Assembly: GCA_940337035.1 (NCBI GenBank)
Contig: CALNHX010005791.1
Location: 1 to 64,000, forward strand
DNA length: 64,000 nucleotides
Direction of reading: 5' to 3'
Source of the DNA: Agriotes lineatus
Taxonomy: Eukaryota > Arthropoda > Insecta > Coleoptera > Elateridae
In this document: positions 29,872 through 41,318 of the stretch, in pieces
Numbering within the stretch: the stretch's first letter is position 1
Layout: each line of letters begins with the position of its first letter
Notes under the pieces: model-generated
The model's input: the letters and a program-made list of their open reading frames with translations, nothing else
Database searches by the model: none
Told to the model about the DNA's origin: nothing
Made by a program: the position numbers and the translations under genes

Positions 29872-32349
29872 TAGATCGAATTCTCTTTTGTTCTCTAACA
29901 CATAGGGTTCTTGTCGGGGTTCCTACGGCAAGTAGGTACCGAAATAATTATTATTTCAATAAATGTGATATACATAATTGAGTTTGGGTGGTCAAGGGCT
30001 TTCTAAAAATTAAATCAAATCGCCAGGACCGTATTTAAAAAATTGAAATTGATGATATCGTTAATGATGCCTGAAAACCGGAACGTTGGATTTAAAAACT
30101 GATAACATCATCTTGTGGAAGAGGAAAAGTCAGAAAAGTGACGATGGAAATATGCAATTTTAAAATAAAATATCTAACTTTGCTCTAAAGTAACTAAAAA
30201 GTATCTCTTTCAGTTTTCGAAATCCTCATATATTACATACTCGAATTTGTAGCTGTATACAGTGTGAGCCCTAATGCTTGCAACACATGGGAGACTTTTT
30301 TATTATTAAAGTTAGGATCGTTCCTGCATATTAGAATACCTAAAAATTGATTTGGCTATAAGTCGTGTGAGGACCAGTATGGCTGCAATTTTGAAAAATT
30401 CACAAATTCGTTCTGAGCTCGGTTTGTGGTATTACACACAAACAGAAAGACAGATTACTCGACCGACAGAAATGAGATGTTTTTAGTAATCTGGCACAAC
30501 AACTTGAAGTAATGTAAAATTCTCGACAAAACTCTTCGAATAAGAGATTGCACAAAATGAAATAAGCGAGAATATTCAATTTTCGAGAGAAAAATATTTT
30601 GATTTGTATAAGAAATGTAAAAAATAGCGATACAAGAAATAAATTTAGAAATTATAAAACTATTACATCCATCTCTATCGATCTACCTCTTCAGTGACTT
30701 TTACTTTCATGTGTCAAATTTCAAATCAATCGGTAAAAAATCGGAAGTTCGTTTATTTATTTAGAAAATACTCGCCTTACCCTAACGAGTATATCTATCT
30801 CTTGATACCTAACTTTACCAGCAAGATAATTACCTTGGACCATTGTTGAAGCAATTGATTCCTTGATAATTTATCCTCCTATAAAGAGTAGAGTCGAAAA
30901 AAAAGAAGGCGCTGGTGGATGTCATCGTATAATAAAAGTAGAAGAAGGTAAGTTGATACGTTTATGTTTAATTTGTGATATTATTAATTGTGTTTTATTT
31001 TGAGTTATTTCTATTATTGGTCGTTTGTTATTTGCAGATATAACGCAACAGATATGCTGCATAACTTTAATTATTCAGTTTTCATTCAGTTTTTTTTCCA
31101 GATCGATTTTTCTGGGAAAATATCTACCGATTCTTAAAATGTTAACGTAGTGTGTATCATAATTTTTAAGGCCTCAATTCCTAAAATAATATTAACAGTC
31201 GTTGTCAAAGATCGCAAATTTTACAGAATTAAGGTTTTATACAAAACAATAAAACTAAAGGTAATATAGTCTTTCTAGGATCGCTTACTGGCGATTTCCA
31301 TGACAGTGAATACAATTTTCTACTGATTTAATAAGAACTGATTGAACTAAAATCGGCGTAAAAGGCGCCGTTATTTAGATTTGTATGGTTGAAATTATGT
31401 CCGTCGCCTGCGTTGATTAACAAAAACTGCGTCTTAGTGTATATGTACGCAGGCGACGATTATGTCATACATAGTTGACCGGTTTTCGCACGTGGGGGCG
31501 AATAAGAGGATTTAAAATGTTGCGGGAAATTTATAAGCAAGTATGTACGAATTCATGCTTGGTTAATTTATATTCATGATTGGAGTTCCAGGGCGACAAG
31601 TTTTCAAGCACAAGAATTATATTATTATGAAGTAATGCCCGCGGTTCTATTGTATTAATGCAAAACGCTGGCTTAATTTTAATTTGATTGAGTAAAAAAA
31701 AACAATTTCTGACCTGTTATCTTTGATAAATAATATTTTCGAAGTATGACACTACAATGCGTAATGCCTAGTTTCAATGAAATGGTCTATTTCCATGTTT
31801 TTTCAACGGAAATGATTCTAAAAATAATGCGAAATGAGGAACATCTGGTTGGAGTTGTCAGTTATGATAAAAGCCACAACTACGGAAAATTATATGGTTT
31901 ATTATAATTTGCATTTGCGTCATACTATACCAACATAAAATATGTAGTAAATATCTTTATATCTTTGAGATAAGTTGTACCGGGTGTTTATAATTGATCG
32001 TCCATCAAGTTAACTATGTCAAACTGATTTTGATTAAAATTCGCCGCTTCAAAAAATGATGGGCGACATTAAACACTCAAAACTCTGCAACAAAATTGTA
32101 GTCTTTAGGTGAAAACACTGTTTTAGTAATGACTAAACTGATTGAAAGTAAAAACGAAAATGTTCAAAGTAAAAAGCCACTAAAGCACTCTAACACGAAA
32201 CCAAATGCCTAATGATTCTAACCTCATTTTGCCTAACGATTGGAATTTAGTGACAATTGTATTCACTATCGTAACAAATCGGCAAAATATCATTGTTTGA
32301 GTTGATGGACAAACATTTAGAAACACTCGGTATAAAAATGAAAAACAAA
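29872..32349. other. 2.5-kb AT-rich stretch without recognised genes
   Basis: Nothing was supported beyond a 12-bp perfect stem CGTCGCCTGCGT (31402-31413) with ACGCAGGCGACG (31447-31458), and scattered AATAAA-type words. It could be unique intergenic DNA or old unrecognised repeats. Confidence 0.4.
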
Positions 32350-33309
32350 TTAATGCGCCTTTAGCCCCTTGGGAATTCTTCTTAAAACAATTTCGGTGAG
32401 AAGACAATTCCAATAGAAGGTCTCGAAGTGTGGTAACATTTCATCCCTCCAGAAACCTTCATCCCTTAAGATTACTTCAACCCTAAGCTCTTCTTTGTCA
32501 TTGACATATATAAGAAAAAAGCACATATCTTTTCTCGCTATGTTTAATTGCCCTTGTATCTGAAAAAAATATACCTAAATTATATGGTTAAACATATTAT
32601 ATCTGTAGTTACTTACCTGGTAAAAATAGTTCTGTGTACGTTTTAAAACAATTTGCTCTCTTTCACTGAAAGTGACACAGAGGGTCTTGTCGGTTTCTAC
32701 CGCTGCTCTCAAGCTGATGCCAGCTTTATGGACTTTGTAGAGGCATTTCACATTAATAATTGCATTATTGCCTACACGTCCTGTAAATGAAAACACTGTT
32801 ATGTCTGCGTTATTTTTCCTTAACATCATGTCACACATACCATCAGGAGATGCACCAAGGTATCTATTATCTATATCTATAAAAAAACCCGAGTCTTTTA
32901 CGATTCAGTTTGGTCTACTTTTTTTAAATTTTTCTATAGCAGCTTTCTATTTGACCTTGGCATACTCTGTAGCTTCCGTGCTGAAGCTGTGTATAAAATT
33001 CTATTTACTAAATTGTGGCATGCAGTGGTGGCTCTTCGTCGACATACTTCTCCAAAGAATGAAGCGGTCAGGCGCTCTTTCCTTACAGTTCTAAAACAAG
33101 GATTGTCCCATTGGCCTTTAGAATGCTGTTCTATTTTATGGGCATCTTCAAGGCACACCTATAAAATAATAAAAGTTACTTGTAATCAAGTCATTCTTAG
33201 ATCGACAAACTTATGGTCTGTTTTCGAACTGCACGTGAAACGTCAAGTAAAACGACATCTCGAAAGATTTCACGTACAATTCAAAAAAAGGCATGTACGT
33301 TTCGGATCC
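32350..33309 (-). pseudogene. Mutator-domain/YqaJ transposon gene, C-terminal YqaJ nuclease part
   Basis: The minus strand reads RLTASFFGEVCRRRATTACH and LVNRILYT (33075-33000), then YLGASPDGMCDMM (32855-32820; a YqaJ-type active-site G..PD motif), NAIINVKCLYK (with the E/D-x-K-type element), FSEREQIVLKRTQNYFYQV near 32640, a probable intron, and GQLNIARKDMCFFLIYVN (32560-32500) and WNCLLTEIVLRR ending in TAA at 32350-32352. YqaJ-like proteins are PD-(D/E)xK nucleases related to phage recombination exonucleases. This is the continuation of the gene at 41981-44259, which a BEL retroelement separates from it by 8.7 kb. Stops near 32950 and a frameshift mark decay. Confidence 0.75.
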
Positions 33310-33314
33310 CAGGA
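33310..33314. repeat. BEL target-site duplication, left copy
   Basis: CAGGA here is repeated at 41981-41985 directly after the other LTR. A 5-bp duplication fits BEL/Pao integration. Confidence 0.9.
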
Positions 33315-33976
33315 TGAACAGAGATGCCTGAGAGGCTGTATCAGGACTCCGTTACTTTGCGCTGATCCTATCCGTCAAGCACGTAAACAAGACTGTGTTT
33401 ACGTTTTAAACCAATGTAGTCAATGGTACTTGAAACGGACGGCAGTAGAGACACTAACCCTCGGAGCACAGCCTCATGCCCCGTGAATATTATGGCTTAG
33501 AAAGGGTAGTGAATGAATCAAACATTAAATGCAGATTGATTTTTATTATGAAAATAGACTAGTATTTATATAAAACTAAAAATGCTTAACGCAGTAACAA
33601 TATCAAAGTTCATAATAGTGTAATAGAACGCGTTTAAAGGTCCGCAAAGACCGCAACTCAGCATGATAAGCTTTTATATTTCCGCATCGGTTTGCGGGCT
33701 GAGCGTTGAACTTGGCTTTCTAGGTCGCCGAGTTGCATTTTCACTTAATGTTGGCGAAACAATATTCGTTTAAGGTTTCGTAAATGGGAACTGAATTTTG
33801 CCTGTTTTAATTCAAGATTAAAACAGATATAAATTACGTATAAACTTGCGAAATTATGAAGTAAAACTGGAGGTTAAAACTGTTTGTTTATGAAATCAGA
33901 ATTACATTTCGAACTTCTGACTGGCTTCGTAAATTTTGTTATTAAAATTTATGTGTGTTTAAACCAAGTTTAAACA
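33315..33976 (-). repeat. BEL/Pao 3' LTR (662 bp)
   Basis: On the element's coding strand the LTR runs from TGTTTAAACTTGG (at 33976) to the terminal TGTTCA (33315), so it has the TG...CA form. It differs from 41319-41980 at only two positions seen on full comparison by eye (a C/T near 33368 and an A/G near 33504). It contains a TATATAAA-like box (33571-33580, minus strand) and an AATAAA signal near 33543 (minus strand), a usual U3-R arrangement. No clear polypurine tract precedes it: the preceding coding-strand sequence is pyrimidine-rich. Confidence 0.95.
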
Positions 33977-34014
33977 TATTGCCAATTTTAGGCCGAAGAA
34001 AAAGAAAAGGAAAA

Positions 34015-37000
34015 CTATATTGTTTCTTCCACATTAAGGGTTCTTAAAGGATATTCTTCTACGGTTGACTGGCGTTGTTTGGATTGATGCTTCCTTTTTC
34101 GAATGTAGTAGACTGCTCCTATTAGAATAGCCCCTCCCAATAGGCTGCTTGTTATCCCGCTGGATAGATAGGAGTGGTGGCGGATGGTTTTCCAAGTAAT
34201 GTCCTTTAGGTGCTGCTGGAATTCCAATTGTGAAGTTTGTAGATCCTCGAAGTGGTCTGATTGTTTTAGAACTGGCTCCTCTGCAATTTCTGAAAAGGAG
34301 TTGGGTGTTATTGTGTTGGTAAAATTGATGCTGACGGCCTTGGAATATCCTGCGAGGATCTTGAATTTCTTGCTATGCCTGGGGGTTAACGTATTCTTTG
34401 GAGTTTGTATGATGCAGTCTGACGAGATCTGAATTACACCTGTAGTGTTGACATTGACTTCTTCCCTATTGCCACTACAAGTGATAGCTATTCGGGTTGG
34501 CTTGTTGACTACGAACATCCAGGTGTTTTCCATGTATAGTTGTTTCCAAATAATGGACTGGATCTGATGTCTTCGTAGGCTGCACTGACTAATTTCTGTT
34601 CGATGATATATATCATCAATGATGCAATTTGGGTTATTTTCAATTCCTTTCACGACTGTTGGACTGCAGATATACGTGTTTGGAGTAATTTGGAGATTTT
34701 CTTTGAATTCCTCATCTGTCTCTTGAAAATACATTTGTAAGTTGTAATCCACAGCGAAGATCCCTTTTGGTACGTCGATCACCCAGTAGGACCCATTGTT
34801 AATTTGGAGAGGAATTGGTGTCACCTTGATTAAGGTATATTCGGTTTTTTCTACTATGATGAAGTATCCTTGGACGTTGATGTAGATGTCATCATGTCCG
34901 ATGTCGACCTTTAGGATTGGGGTCGGTAAAATTTCTAAATTTGGCGAGAGTTTACTGGTTGCATTTGCGAGGATTTGCTTGATTTGGGCAGGTGTTATTA
35001 ACTCGTAAAAATTACCTTGTTGGAAATGAACGTTCAAAATGTTTGTGTGGTAATTGCACAGTTCACTAATAACATTTGTGGCGACTTGATAGACACTGAT
35101 GATGTGGATATTTAATCGGTTGGAGTCGGTTGCCTTATACCACTTGTCCATGTTGTTGATCGCCCTGATTCCTTGGTTCAGCTTCTCTTGGAAATGTTCC
35201 AGTTTCTGATCGATTCGTTCTTCGGTCTCATTAAATCTTGAAAGTGCTGACAGCAAGAATTTGGATTGTTGACTGTCCATTTTTATTAATTCCTGTTGAT
35301 TTTTGTCGAGTCTGTCAATATCTTGATAGACCTCGTCATTTACTCCGAAAATTGACGTTAGTACAGTCCCAAGCACTCCTCGTTTCTCTCGTCTTGCTAT
35401 GATATCTTCCATGCCAGTTTTAATCCATTCCATATGCCCTTTTTGTTCCAGAAGATGATGCACCAATGTCTTGCATAACGTGTCTTCGGACAGTTCTTTC
35501 GCAGAGTTGCAGAGGTCGTCGAATTTGTCCACCATGTCGGTAACTGTTTCGAAGTCTTCTTCGATCTTCCCTCTCTCGAACTGAATTTCGATCCTGAATG
35601 TTCCTCGTTCAATCTTCCCGTGTCCAATATGCTCTACATAGTACCCGCCGTCTGGTTTTTGTATGTTGAATTCTGCCTTACTCGATGTATTTGTAGTAAG
35701 GAGAGTAAATATTAGTAGAAACATTTTCCATTTGGACGTGACAGTTTTCTTTGGTGCTGGGAATGATTGTGTGTGGGTGCTGTTGGCCGAAATTTTTTCT
35801 TCAGGCTCTGGTTCCTGCGATTCTTCGTTATTTGGTAATGGAATGATACTGCCTATGGAACGTTTTAATTGATGTCCTCCTGATTTCTGGATGGTTACTA
35901 CTCGTACTGATCCATCGGTTGCAGGATGAATGTCGGCAACTCTCGCTAAGGGCCATTTACTAGGATTAATGTTTTCTTCTTTGATTAGCACTAGGTCACC
36001 AACTTTTATATTCTCCACCGGTTTTTTCCATTTGTTTCTTTGCTGCAATCCATGAAGGTAGTCTGAGCTCCATGATTTCCAAAAATCTTGCTTGATTTTT
36101 TGGATCAATCTCCAGCGATTTGACAGATTTGTAGATATTGGTGTGCTGATTGGGTCCGGTGGTGAGATTATCTCTCTTCCTATCAGGAAATGGCCTGGTG
36201 TCAATGCACTGGTGTCTTCAATATTGTTGCCTTGTGGGCACAGAGGACGTGAGTTTAAGCAGGCTTCTATTTGGCAAAGCAAAGTTGTTAATTCTTCGAA
36301 TGTTAGAGTAGCGTTGCCAATGGTTCTCTTCAGATGATGCTTCATTGATTTTACTCCTGCTTCCCATATTCCTCCGAAGTGTGGGGCTACTGGGGGGATG
36401 AAGTGCCATTGAGTACCAATGGTGGATAAATTTTCTTGGATAACTGGGCCTTCCATTGCTTGACGGATTTCCTTGTCCAAGACCTTCCTTGCTCCAACGA
36501 AATTCGTTCCGTTGTCGCTATAAAGATGTGCACAGCGTCCTCTTCGGGCGATGAACCTCCTGAAGACTGCTAGGAAGCTGTTAGTTGTCATGTCGCTGAC
36601 AGCTTCTAAGTGTATTGCCTTGGTTGATAGACAGACAAAAACGGCAATGTATCCCTTGGATGAAGAATGCCCTCTTCCTTTAGATGTTCGGATTTGTATT
36701 GGACCGGCATAGTCCACTCCTGAATGGAAGAATGGCGGGGTTGAATTAACTCTTGATGGTGGAAGATTCCCCATTAATTGCTGGGCTGCCTCTGCCTTGA
36801 ATCGGATGCATCGAAAGCATTTCTTGATGCTGGAACTGACGGCTTTCTTTGCGTTGATGATCCAATATTTTCTTCGGACATAGGACAGTGTGAGCTGAGT
36901 GCCACCGTGTAAGGTGCGTAAATGTGCCTCATGGATTATTAATTTGGAAATGTGATTGGAATAAGGAAGGATAATTGGGTGTTTTTCGTAGTAGGATAGG

Positions 37001-40000
37001 TTCGAATTTTCTAGTCTTCCTCCAACACGTACGATTCCATGTTGATCGATGAATGGATTGAGATTTGCGAGTTTGTTGTTGGAGTACACACATTTTCTCT
37101 TTTGGAGTTGAGATCCTGTTGCCTTCAAAATAGGATCACTTCCTTGGACGACCTTGATGAGTGTGAGGATGGTGTCTTCCATTTCTTTAACTGATAGACA
37201 TCCTGGTTGAATGGGAAGACGCCTACACTTGTTGATGAATCTTCGGCAATAGGACACAACTCGTACCATTCTTGTCAGAGACGAGAAGCGATGAATAATC
37301 TCGTTCTCGTCTTGATGAACTGTGGCTTGATGCACAGTGTAACCTTTTGCTTCTTCATTGGTTGTGGCGGTGTCTGGTTGGCACGGCCATAACTCTTTGT
37401 TAATTAACCAACTTGGACCATCCCACCATAGTTTATGTTCCTTTAATTTCCCTGGACTAGTACCTCTGGAGATGACGTCTGCAGGATTTTCTTCTGACTT
37501 GACGTGGTTCCAATGTTGGGCCGGAATCAGGTGGTTGATTTCGGCTACGCGGTTGGCGACGAATGTCTTCCATCTTACTGGATCTCCCTTAATCCAACCT
37601 AGTGTGACCATGGAATCGGTCCAGGCGAAGATAGATACCTTAGGAATGTCCAGTGCCGTGATTACCCGTTGTAATAGATTAGCAAGTAGTACAGCTGCGC
37701 AGAGTTCTAGTCTGGGTAGGGTTGCCTTTGCCCTAGCTGGTGCCACTTTGGATTTGGCTATTAATAATGATACCTTGGATTGTCCTGATGACGTGATGAC
37801 TCTGGAGTAGACCACGGCTCCAATAGCTCTTTCGGAAGCGTCACAGAATCCATGTAGTTCCATTTGGGCTTCCCTTTTGGTAAAAAGCCACCTTGGTAAA
37901 GTAATTTCTTCTACTGATTTGAGTTGAGATTTAAATGTTTCCCATTTGCCTTGGATACATTCTGAGACTGGGTCGTCCCACTTGACATTTTCGAGCCATA
38001 GCTCTTGGATGAGTAGTTTAGCAGTGATGATGATGGGTGCTAACCAACCCAAAGGGTCGAAAATTTTAGCGACTTCGGATAATATGCTGCGTTTTGTGGA
38101 TCCCTTTTGCTTCACATCCACCTTGAAGCAAAACACGTCTTCATATGGAGACCAGTGAACGCCCAATGACTTCTTTAAGCCGTCCTCACTTATTTCGAGG
38201 TAGGTTTGCTCCTTCAATTCTTCGGGTAGTTCTTGTATGATGGCTAATTCATTACTGCACCATTTATGTAGGGTAAAGCCTCCACGTTTTAATAAGGAAA
38301 TTAACTGACCTTGCTGCTTGATTGCTTCTTCTAAAGTGTCGGCTCCGGAGAGTACATCGTCCACATAGAAATCTCTCTTCGCAACTTCCGCTGCTAATGG
38401 AAAAGAAGATTTTTCGTCCTCTGCTAATTGGTGCAAGGTTCGGATGGCCAGATAGGGAGCTGATGCGGTTCCATACGTGACGGTGCATAACCTGTATTCC
38501 CTGATTGGCTGTGATTGATCGAATCTCCATAAGATTCGTTGATACTCCTGGTCTTGGCTGTCCATCTTGATTTGTCGGTACATTTTCTCAATGTCCGCAG
38601 AGAAGACGACCTTGTGAGTTCTCCATCGGAGTAGAATGTCGACCAGTTCTTGCTGAAGTTTCGGTCCAGCATACATGACTTCGTTTAAGGATTTTCCATA
38701 AGATGCCTTGTTCGAAGCGTCGAAGACGACACGGAGCTTCGTTGATGAACTTGCTTCTCGAATTACGCCGTGGTGTGGGATGTAATACTTGCCATTGTTT
38801 TCTTGCTTCTTTTCTACTCCTTCCATATGTCCTAGATCTAGATATTCTTGCATGAATTTCTTGTATTGGATTTCTAGATCTTGGTCTTGTCTCAGCTTCT
38901 TTTCCAGATGTAGTAATCTTGCCAATGCCGAAGGTTTGGATTTTCCCATGCTCTCTGGAGTTTGCTTAAATGGAATCTTGACTATGTATCTGCCATCCTG
39001 GTCTCGTTGCACTGTGTCTGTGAATTTATTCTCACATACCTGGTCGTCTGGGGAAATTTTTCGTTTAGTGGAAACTTCTTCTATGTTCCAGAATTTTTGT
39101 AACTGCTCATCTTCTTCGATTTTGGCAACCATGGTGTTGACTTTAATGATTTCGTTATGTTGTCTTCCAATGGTTCCAGATAAGATCCAGCCCAGCTCGG
39201 TATTTTGTCCTAAGATGCCATCCTTGGTTTTAGTGATTCCTTCTAGAATTATTTTTGAATATTCTTCGGCTCCTAGAATTATGTCTATGGGGCCAGGTTG
39301 GTTGAAGGTTGGATCGGCGATAAAAATATTGCTCCAGGAATTGATATTTACGTTTGGGATAGGGGATGAAGGCATGGCTTTGGTAAGTTTGGGAAGTATT
39401 AGTAAATTTACAGGTAGGGAAAAGTTACTTGAAAATCTAGGTGTGATCAAACCTGGGATTTTCCATTTGGCAATTTTTGGCTCGCTGTTCCCAATTCCTG
39501 TGATTTCAGCTCGAACTTTGGTCCTGGGTAACCCCAATAATTCGGCTGATGCTTCCGTGATAAACGACCCCTGAGACCCAGGATCTATTAATACTCGTAG
39601 TAGATGAGTCATCCCGGATGCTGCCTTTACTTGAACCATTGCTGTGGCAAGTAGAACTTGGCTCTCCTGTGCGCCTACATTGGCGGTGATGATGTCCGAC
39701 TTCGGCTTCTTTTCTGGAGCGTTGGAAGTCTTCATAGCTGCTGCATGAGCTGACGTTCTCATCCTTTGGGCAGGGAGCGGCCTTGATGGTGGCTGCGCCT
39801 TATGAAGCAGAGTATGATGCGGGAAGCGACAGATCCTACAATTAAAATAGGCACGACATGGAATATTTGAATCGTGCCGCAAGCATCGATAGCACAATCG
39901 ATTGGTTTTTACTGCTTCTAGTTTTTCATGGGTAGGTAGCCTCTGGAATTGACTACAGTTGTCGATGGAATGATTTCCATGGCACAGCTTGCAATTTAGG

Positions 40001-41229
40001 GATGCGGAAGCGTAATTCTTCTGTGGTCCTTCCTGCGTGGGCTTTCGAGCTCCATCTATGGATTCTAGAGATTGGAACCGCACTTGCAGGAAAGCCATTA
40101 AATTTTGGTGATCCTGGACTTCATTTGGACATTGAAGCGACTGTTCATATAATTTGTTGGTTTCAGGATCCCATTTTCGAGCGATAGCTCTGTTAATCCA
40201 CGGACCCCAACTGTCCGTGGAGATGCCTAAATTTTTGATTGCCTCCACACATTCCTTGATGGAGTCGTGCAATCGTTTTAACCCTTGGGCTGACTCTTTG
40301 GAGAGGACCGGCAGATCGAATATGGTATCTAGCAATTTAGTTAAAATAAGGCGATTATTTTGATACCTTTGTTGCAGCAGATTCCAGGCGGTGTTGTAGT
40401 TTGCTTGGGTAACAGCTAGATGCTGGATCAGTCGGCTTGGCTCTCCCTTAAGATGCGTCTTTAAATATTGCATCTTGATGACATCGTCCATATTCTGGTT
40501 GTCATCTACTAATTTGGTGAACAGGTCCTTGAAAGTGGCCCATTCCTCATAATTTCCCTCGTATATGGGAATTTTGACTTGAGGAAGCGAGATGGCTGCT
40601 GCTTGCTCGTTCCTTGTCGGCGCTTGCAATAAAATAATTAAATTTCTATACCTGTCTTCCAACGTAGTATATTCAGGACTGAAGTGCATTTGTTCTGAAG
40701 CCATGTCGTTTGACATAACTTCTTCGTCCATCTCGACCACACGATCCCATTTTTCTCTTAATTCCCTTGTCGTGATGGCGGGCCTCCCTAATTCTTGTGT
40801 TAGCTCGGCGTCGTCCATCGCTTGCTTAAAATTCTGGATCCGAATCTGCAGTTTTCGGATACGAACCTTTTGCTCGGGGTTAGCCACCATTTCCTCTTGT
40901 GTTCTGCTTGCGGAGGGGTTGGAAATTTCCGTTGCTTTTGAACAGCTCTGCAAGTAACTTTTTGCTTCGCCGTATATGGCTTTAATTTGGTCGTAATACC
41001 CTGTTTTAAAATAATTATGAGTTGGAATACTTAGCTGCCCCAATTTTGCATGATTCTCAGTTGCAGTGTTCCAAAGTTCGTCCAGCGTCTTGTTGCGACT
41101 GGCGATGTAGGCTTCATTTTTTCGGCTGGCAGGGTCCTTTTTGCTGTTGGATAATATTTGCTTTATCTTCTGCGCGAGCTCTTCTTGGGCGATAGCTAAG
41201 TTGTTGAATTCCTCCATGTTGTTGGCCAT
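34015..41229 (-). CDS. BEL/Pao gag-pol-env polyprotein
   Basis: A single ATG (41229) to TAA frame of 2404 residues. Order by approximate residue: N-terminal helical gag with DUF1759-type region around 215-300 (LPQVKIPIYEGNYEEW); zinc knuckles near 410-460 (CKLCHGNHSIDNC, CYRCLR); Pao-type aspartic protease near 555 (LIDPGSQGSF); reverse transcriptase near 830-1000 with LRVVFDASNK and catalytic YVDD near 955; RNase H-like region with GFCDASERA near 1130; integrase with zinc-binding H/C residues near 1435-1480 and the DDE residues in GVDYAGP (about 1505), SDNGTNF (about 1570) and WEAGVK (about 1624); DUF5641-type domain near 1705-1800. From about residue 1840 an env-like part begins, with a hydrophobic leader (MFLLIFTLLTT), a furin-type RREKR site near 1946 followed by a fusion-peptide-like GVLGTVL, several N-x-S/T sites, a coiled coil and a C-terminal membrane segment near 2360-2380. 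This layout recalls Drosophila roo and the F-like envelope proteins of insect errantiviruses and baculoviruses. No disruption was seen. Confidence 0.93.
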   Translation of the reverse strand: MANNMEEFNNLAIAQEELAQKIKQILSNSKKDPASRKNEAYIASRNKTLDELWNTATENHAKLGQLSIPTHNYFKTGYYDQIKAIYGEAKSYLQSCSKATEISNPSASRTQEEMVANPEQKVRIRKLQIRIQNFKQAMDDAELTQELGRPAITTRELREKWDRVVEMDEEVMSNDMASEQMHFSPEYTTLEDRYRNLIILLQAPTRNEQAAAISLPQVKIPIYEGNYEEWATFKDLFTKLVDDNQNMDDVIKMQYLKTHLKGEPSRLIQHLAVTQANYNTAWNLLQQRYQNNRLILTKLLDTIFDLPVLSKESAQGLKRLHDSIKECVEAIKNLGISTDSWGPWINRAIARKWDPETNKLYEQSLQCPNEVQDHQNLMAFLQVRFQSLESIDGARKPTQEGPQKNYASASLNCKLCHGNHSIDNCSQFQRLPTHEKLEAVKTNRLCYRCLRHDSNIPCRAYFNCRICRFPHHTLLHKAQPPSRPLPAQRMRTSAHAAAMKTSNAPEKKPKSDIITANVGAQESQVLLATAMVQVKAASGMTHLLRVLIDPGSQGSFITEASAELLGLPRTKVRAEITGIGNSEPKIAKWKIPGLITPRFSSNFSLPVNLLILPKLTKAMPSSPIPNVNINSWSNIFIADPTFNQPGPIDIILGAEEYSKIILEGITKTKDGILGQNTELGWILSGTIGRQHNEIIKVNTMVAKIEEDEQLQKFWNIEEVSTKRKISPDDQVCENKFTDTVQRDQDGRYIVKIPFKQTPESMGKSKPSALARLLHLEKKLRQDQDLEIQYKKFMQEYLDLGHMEGVEKKQENNGKYYIPHHGVIREASSSTKLRVVFDASNKASYGKSLNEVMYAGPKLQQELVDILLRWRTHKVVFSADIEKMYRQIKMDSQDQEYQRILWRFDQSQPIREYRLCTVTYGTASAPYLAIRTLHQLAEDEKSSFPLAAEVAKRDFYVDDVLSGADTLEEAIKQQGQLISLLKRGGFTLHKWCSNELAIIQELPEELKEQTYLEISEDGLKKSLGVHWSPYEDVFCFKVDVKQKGSTKRSILSEVAKIFDPLGWLAPIIITAKLLIQELWLENVKWDDPVSECIQGKWETFKSQLKSVEEITLPRWLFTKREAQMELHGFCDASERAIGAVVYSRVITSSGQSKVSLLIAKSKVAPARAKATLPRLELCAAVLLANLLQRVITALDIPKVSIFAWTDSMVTLGWIKGDPVRWKTFVANRVAEINHLIPAQHWNHVKSEENPADVISRGTSPGKLKEHKLWWDGPSWLINKELWPCQPDTATTNEEAKGYTVHQATVHQDENEIIHRFSSLTRMVRVVSYCRRFINKCRRLPIQPGCLSVKEMEDTILTLIKVVQGSDPILKATGSQLQKRKCVYSNNKLANLNPFIDQHGIVRVGGRLENSNLSYYEKHPIILPYSNHISKLIIHEAHLRTLHGGTQLTLSYVRRKYWIINAKKAVSSSIKKCFRCIRFKAEAAQQLMGNLPPSRVNSTPPFFHSGVDYAGPIQIRTSKGRGHSSSKGYIAVFVCLSTKAIHLEAVSDMTTNSFLAVFRRFIARRGRCAHLYSDNGTNFVGARKVLDKEIRQAMEGPVIQENLSTIGTQWHFIPPVAPHFGGIWEAGVKSMKHHLKRTIGNATLTFEELTTLLCQIEACLNSRPLCPQGNNIEDTSALTPGHFLIGREIISPPDPISTPISTNLSNRWRLIQKIKQDFWKSWSSDYLHGLQQRNKWKKPVENIKVGDLVLIKEENINPSKWPLARVADIHPATDGSVRVVTIQKSGGHQLKRSIGSIIPLPNNEESQEPEPEEKISANSTHTQSFPAPKKTVTSKWKMFLLIFTLLTTNTSSKAEFNIQKPDGGYYVEHIGHGKIERGTFRIEIQFERGKIEEDFETVTDMVDKFDDLCNSAKELSEDTLCKTLVHHLLEQKGHMEWIKTGMEDIIARREKRGVLGTVLTSIFGVNDEVYQDIDRLDKNQQELIKMDSQQSKFLLSALSRFNETEERIDQKLEHFQEKLNQGIRAINNMDKWYKATDSNRLNIHIISVYQVATNVISELCNYHTNILNVHFQQGNFYELITPAQIKQILANATSKLSPNLEILPTPILKVDIGHDDIYINVQGYFIIVEKTEYTLIKVTPIPLQINNGSYWVIDVPKGIFAVDYNLQMYFQETDEEFKENLQITPNTYICSPTVVKGIENNPNCIIDDIYHRTEISQCSLRRHQIQSIIWKQLYMENTWMFVVNKPTRIAITCSGNREEVNVNTTGVIQISSDCIIQTPKNTLTPRHSKKFKILAGYSKAVSINFTNTITPNSFSEIAEEPVLKQSDHFEDLQTSQLEFQQHLKDITWKTIRHHSYLSSGITSSLLGGAILIGAVYYIRKRKHQSKQRQSTVEEYPLRTLNVEETI

Positions 41230-41318
41230 TTTCTGGGAACTGGGTGGTTGGCAGATGTTGTCTTCTTCTCGGGATGTGTTTTTTCGTTAGTTGGAGACAG
41301 ATCCGGCTCGAAGGACCA
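41230..41318 (-). promoter_or_regulatory. BEL leader with primer-binding-like site
   Basis: Immediately inside the 5' LTR the coding strand reads TGGTCCTTCGAGCCGGAT (41318-41301), starting with TGG as a site complementary to a tRNA CCA end should. The tRNA species was not determined. The leader to the ATG at 41229 is about 90 bases. Confidence 0.75.

Noticed and set aside
30240..30280. MITE edge at GTATACAGTGTGAGCCC
   Set aside because: No inverted partner found within 3 kb.
32989..33486. Plus-strand frames sharing a C-terminus with 41248-41490
   Set aside because: The shared part is the LTR itself; the frames cross the element edge and have no motifs.
38789..39574. Plus-strand frame of 261 codons inside the BEL element, and several others there
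   Set aside because: Antisense shadows of the 2404-codon polyprotein.
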